The translations under genes and the position numbers were made by a program. 64,000 nt of DNA from Flavobacterium sp. Root420 (GTDB taxonomy: Bacteria; Bacteroidota; Bacteroidia; Flavobacteriales; Flavobacteriaceae), in assembly GCF_001427905.1 (NCBI RefSeq), contig NZ_LMEF01000032.1:62525-126524 (forward strand), in the 5' to 3' direction. How positions within the stretch are numbered: position 1 is the first letter of the stretch; every line of letters starts with the position of its first letter. Positions 61,331-64,000 of this stretch are shown one piece after another. The notes beneath the pieces are model-generated. The model did no database searches. It worked only from the letters and a program-made list of their open reading frames with translations, and was not told the DNA's origin.

Positions 61331-62728
61331 ATGAAAAAATTAGGAGTTGTAATAACCGATGGAGTTGGATTTAGAAATTTTATCATGAGTGATTTACTTG
61401 CAGAAGCGGTAAATCAGTTTGATACCGTTATCATTTATTCCGGTTTACCTGAAAGCTGTTATCCAAAATTAAATAATCTAAAACTTGAAATAAAAGAGCT
61501 TAGCGTTTTTAAAGAAGGAAAAATAACTTGGGCTTTTAGGAAATGGAAAGAAATTGCACATTTGCAGAAACATAAAAATTTTTATGGAATGAATGATAAT
61601 CTGATTGTTGGTTATCCTAAAAACAATTCTCTTCGGTCTATATTTGTGAAAAGTATTTATTTTTTTACGAAATATGTCAATACTAATTCAAGCATTTTAT
61701 TGGCTGAAAAACTTCAATTTTTATCTTTTTCAAAAAATAAAATAACAAAGGAATATATTGAAATCCTTAAAAAAGACCAACCTTCTCATTTATTTTTTAC
61801 GCATCAGAGACCCCCATATTTAGCTCCTTTTTTATTCTCAGCAATTCAGTCAAAAATTCCAACGAGTACTTTTATTTTCAGCTGGGATAATTTAGCTTCA
61901 AAAGGAAGGATGTTGGGAACTTTTGATAAATTTTTAGTATGGAGTCAATTAATGAAAGATGAGATGCTTTATTTTTATCCAAATGTGAAAAATGAAAACG
62001 TTCAAATTGTAGGAACACCCCAATTTGAACCATATGTTTTGGAAAAATATAAATCTTCAAGAGAAAACTTCTTTAATAAATTTGGACTAGATAATACTAA
62101 AAAAATAATTTGCTATAGCTGCGCTGATGTTTCAATTGGACCAAATGATCCTATAGTAATTAGGGCGATTGTTGAAGCTATCAAAAATAAGGAAATTAAA
62201 TTTGATGTACAGCTTTTGGTACGAACTTCTCCTGCTGAAGATGATAGCAGATTTAAAGCTATTCGTGATGAATTTCCGGAGATTATATGGAATGTACCAA
62301 AATGGGTATTAACCAGAGAAAATCATCAGGAAAACTGGTCACAAAGAATTCCAAGTGATGAAGATATTAGCGATTTGCGTTCAGTACTCGAAAACTCAGA
62401 TTTAAGTATTAATATGTGCTCTACAATGAGCCTTGATTTTATGCTTTTTGACAAGCCGGTAATTAATACGGTTTTTGGAAATCTGCAAAACGGACTTTAC
62501 AATGATCAAAGATTTTTGAATTACATTCATTATAAAAAAGTAATAGATGGAAATGCGGTAGTAATTGCGAAAGATGAAAAGCAATTAATCGAACAAATTA
62601 ATCAGACTTTTAAGAATCCAAGCGAAAGAAAAAAAGATCGGGAAGCCATGATTGATTTACAAATAGGTCAAAATTTACAAGGAACAAGTAAACGTATTGC
62701 ATCAACTTTAGCTGCATTTCATGATTAA
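61331..62728 (+). CDS. Putative GT-B glycosyltransferase of unknown family
   Basis: A 465 aa soluble protein. The first half (KKLGVVITDGVGFRNFIMSDLL) does not match a family I can name. The second half has GT-B character: NVQIVGTPQFEPYVLEKYK, KIICYSCADVSIGPNDPIVIRAIVEAI, and a late donor-site-like NMCSTMSLDFMLFDKPVINTVFGNLQN reminiscent of capsule transferases and CDP-glycerol-type transferases (a Ser/Thr pair followed by a helix). As the sialic-acid genes lie directly upstream and no known sialyltransferase is seen, it is one candidate for that role, but this is speculative. Confidence 0.6.
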   Translation: MKKLGVVITDGVGFRNFIMSDLLAEAVNQFDTVIIYSGLPESCYPKLNNLKLEIKELSVFKEGKITWAFRKWKEIAHLQKHKNFYGMNDNLIVGYPKNNSLRSIFVKSIYFFTKYVNTNSSILLAEKLQFLSFSKNKITKEYIEILKKDQPSHLFFTHQRPPYLAPFLFSAIQSKIPTSTFIFSWDNLASKGRMLGTFDKFLVWSQLMKDEMLYFYPNVKNENVQIVGTPQFEPYVLEKYKSSRENFFNKFGLDNTKKIICYSCADVSIGPNDPIVIRAIVEAIKNKEIKFDVQLLVRTSPAEDDSRFKAIRDEFPEIIWNVPKWVLTRENHQENWSQRIPSDEDISDLRSVLENSDLSINMCSTMSLDFMLFDKPVINTVFGNLQNGLYNDQRFLNYIHYKKVIDGNAVVIAKDEKQLIEQINQTFKNPSERKKDREAMIDLQIGQNLQGTSKRIASTLAAFHD

Positions 62729-63809
62729 TAAAAAAATAGCCGTAATCTGCCATTATGAATTACTTCCGGAAAGAGTGGGAGGTATGGATTATTTTTTCTG
62801 GGATTTTGATAAAAAATGCAAAGAGAATGGAACTGAAATAGACTGGTTTTTTCCAAATATTTCCAATCATGGAAGTTATTCTAATTTAAAGATTTATGCA
62901 AACAAATCTGGAAATTTAGAAAATTATTTTCTTGCTTTTTGTAAGCAAAACAAAAAAAATTACACGCACGTTATTACTCATTTTGTAGAATTATGCACGC
63001 CTTTTTTTTATAAAACAAAGAAGTTTACGAATGCGAAAATTATTGCTGTTGACCATAATCCAAGACCTTTAAACGGTTATTCATTCAAAAAAAAGATAAA
63101 TAAAAAAATAAAAGGGATTTTGTTTTCGAGATATATTGATGTTTTTGTCGGTGTATCCAATTATACTGTAAAAGAAATTTTAAAAGATTTTGGATCTCAC
63201 TTGAAATCTAAAACGATAACAATTTACAATGGAGTTATTTTAGATACTATTGTAAGTAGAGAAACCAGAAATACAATTAAACCTAATTTTTTAATAGCGT
63301 CACATCTTAGGGAATCAAAAGGAATTCAGGACTTAATTGAAGCTGTGCAACTTCTTCCTTTGAAAATAAAAAAGGAAATAAAAATCACAATTTATGGTGA
63401 CGGTCCATATAAACAGCAATTGGTAAATAAAATCAAAGAATACTCTCTTGAAAGTTGTTTCGATTTCATGGGAAGTAAATCAAACCTTAATGAGATTTTT
63501 TCTAACTATGATTATATGTTGCAGCCAACGCATATGGAATGTTTCAGTTTATCAATTTTAGAAAGCCTTGCCGCAAATGTGCCTGTAATTACGACAAATG
63601 TTGGCGGGAATACCGAAGTTGTGTCATCGGGTAAAAATGGATATATTTTTCAAGTCAAAAATATTCAGGAATTAAAACAAATTCTCGAAGATGTTTACTT
63701 AGGAAACAAAAAGATATCTATTAATACAAGAGAATTAATTACCAATTCCTTTTCTTTGCCGAAAATGGTAGACAATCATTTAAAACTAATTTTAGAAGAA
63801 GTCTATTAA
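62721..63809 (+). CDS. GT4-type glycosyltransferase
   Basis: A 362 aa retaining GT-B transferase. The acceptor domain starts KKIAVICHYELLPERVGGMDYFFWDFDKKC. The donor domain has NFLIASHLRESKGIQDLIEAVQLL, ITIYGDGPYKQQLVNKI, FDFMGSKSNLNEIFSNYDYMLQPTHMECFSLSILESLAANVPVITTNVGGNTEVV with the E-x7-E motif intact. It overlaps the previous gene by 8 bp and is followed by the start of an acyltransferase gene. Specificity unknown. Confidence 0.92.
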   Translation: MINKKIAVICHYELLPERVGGMDYFFWDFDKKCKENGTEIDWFFPNISNHGSYSNLKIYANKSGNLENYFLAFCKQNKKNYTHVITHFVELCTPFFYKTKKFTNAKIIAVDHNPRPLNGYSFKKKINKKIKGILFSRYIDVFVGVSNYTVKEILKDFGSHLKSKTITIYNGVILDTIVSRETRNTIKPNFLIASHLRESKGIQDLIEAVQLLPLKIKKEIKITIYGDGPYKQQLVNKIKEYSLESCFDFMGSKSNLNEIFSNYDYMLQPTHMECFSLSILESLAANVPVITTNVGGNTEVVSSGKNGYIFQVKNIQELKQILEDVYLGNKKISINTRELITNSFSLPKMVDNHLKLILEEVY

Positions 63810-63833
63810 ATTTAAAATTCATAAATCTTAAAG

Positions 63834-64000
63834 ATGTTTTTTAACTCATTAGCATTTGCTATTTTTTTGCCAATCGTTTTTTTTCTGTATTGGTTTATCT
63901 TTAATAAAACCAAAAGCACACAAAATGCTTTATTAATTGTTGCTAGTTATTACTTCTATTCTTGCTGGGATTGGAGATTCTTATTTTTACTGGTTTTCTC
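63834..64000 (+). CDS. MBOAT family membrane O-acyltransferase (partial)
   Basis: Only the first 55 codons lie in the window: MFFNSLAFAIFLPIVFFLYW, a second hydrophobic stretch ALLIVASYYFYSCWDWRFLFLLVF. This opening is highly characteristic of MBOAT O-acyltransferases (AlgI/DltB-like), which transfer acetyl groups to periplasmic or surface glycans. It starts 24 bp after the GT4 gene and runs off the right edge, so the catalytic His is not visible. A partner such as an AlgJ/SGNH-type protein may follow outside the window. Confidence 0.85.
   Translation, partial: MFFNSLAFAIFLPIVFFLYWFIFNKTKSTQNALLIVASYYFYSCWDWRFLFLLVF

Noticed and set aside
1..64000. Mobile elements, tRNAs, CRISPR arrays or phage genes
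   Set aside because: No transposase, integrase, repeat array or clover-leaf-type sequence was recognised; every stretch over about 60 bp without a gene was examined by eye.

Overview
The window is a single, almost gap-free surface-polysaccharide locus, with every gene on the + strand. It is most likely from a Flavobacterium or a close relative in the Flavobacteriaceae. The evidence is very AT-rich DNA, a promoter matching the flavobacterial TTG-N17-23-TAnnTTTG pattern, a NusG-like UpxY-type antiterminator, and weak Shine-Dalgarno signals. I see no tRNA, rRNA, insertion sequence, phage gene or CRISPR array. The longest stretch without a gene is about 295 bp.

Region 1 (1-6218) holds the first export pair and some precursor enzymes: a Wza-type outer-membrane lipoprotein, a Wzc-type tyrosine autokinase, a WbpP/TviC-type UDP-GlcNAc 4-epimerase, UDP-glucose dehydrogenase and the UpxY-like regulator. 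A regulatory gap follows (6219-6513), with a good promoter and a structured leader.

Region 2 (6514-34966) reads as a Wzx/Wzy-type glycan operon. It holds two UDP-HexNAc dehydrogenase paralogues, ManC, RfbB, a second Wza-like protein with a kinase-less Wzz, flippase, polymerase and two acetyltransferases. It also holds a complete wbuXYZ-fnlABC-wbuB cassette predicted to make and transfer L-FucNAm (2-acetamidino-2,6-dideoxy-L-galactose). A WbpV-like reductase and WbpL-like initiating transferase come next, then a DegT aminotransferase, rfbC-rfbD-rfbA (L-rhamnose with the upstream rfbB) and a WbpM-type dehydratase. A strong Rho-independent terminator at 35006-35040 closes this block.

Region 3 (35132-64000, continuing past the window) is organised around an ABC exporter: Wzm, and Wzt with a C-terminal cargo-recognition domain. 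Next comes an unusual modification cassette: WbqC, a methyltransferase, a PglD/NeuD-type acyltransferase, a PhyH dioxygenase, a C-methyltransferase-like protein, a beta-propeller glycosidase-like protein, an HTTM-DCC membrane fusion and a WecE aminotransferase. A long series of glycosyltransferases follows, with WecB among them. The end carries a sialic-acid module (neuA, neuB, acetyltransferase, neuC), a polysaccharide deacetylase, two more GT-B-type proteins and the start of an MBOAT O-acyltransferase.

Two different export chemistries therefore sit head to tail and may share precursors: dTDP-, UDP- and CMP-sugars. The parts hardest to explain with known pathways are the 37.3-45.2 kb modification cassette, the leader downstream of upxY, and a sialic-acid pathway with no recognisable sialyltransferase. 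All functions are judged by eye from motifs and family knowledge; no database search was run.
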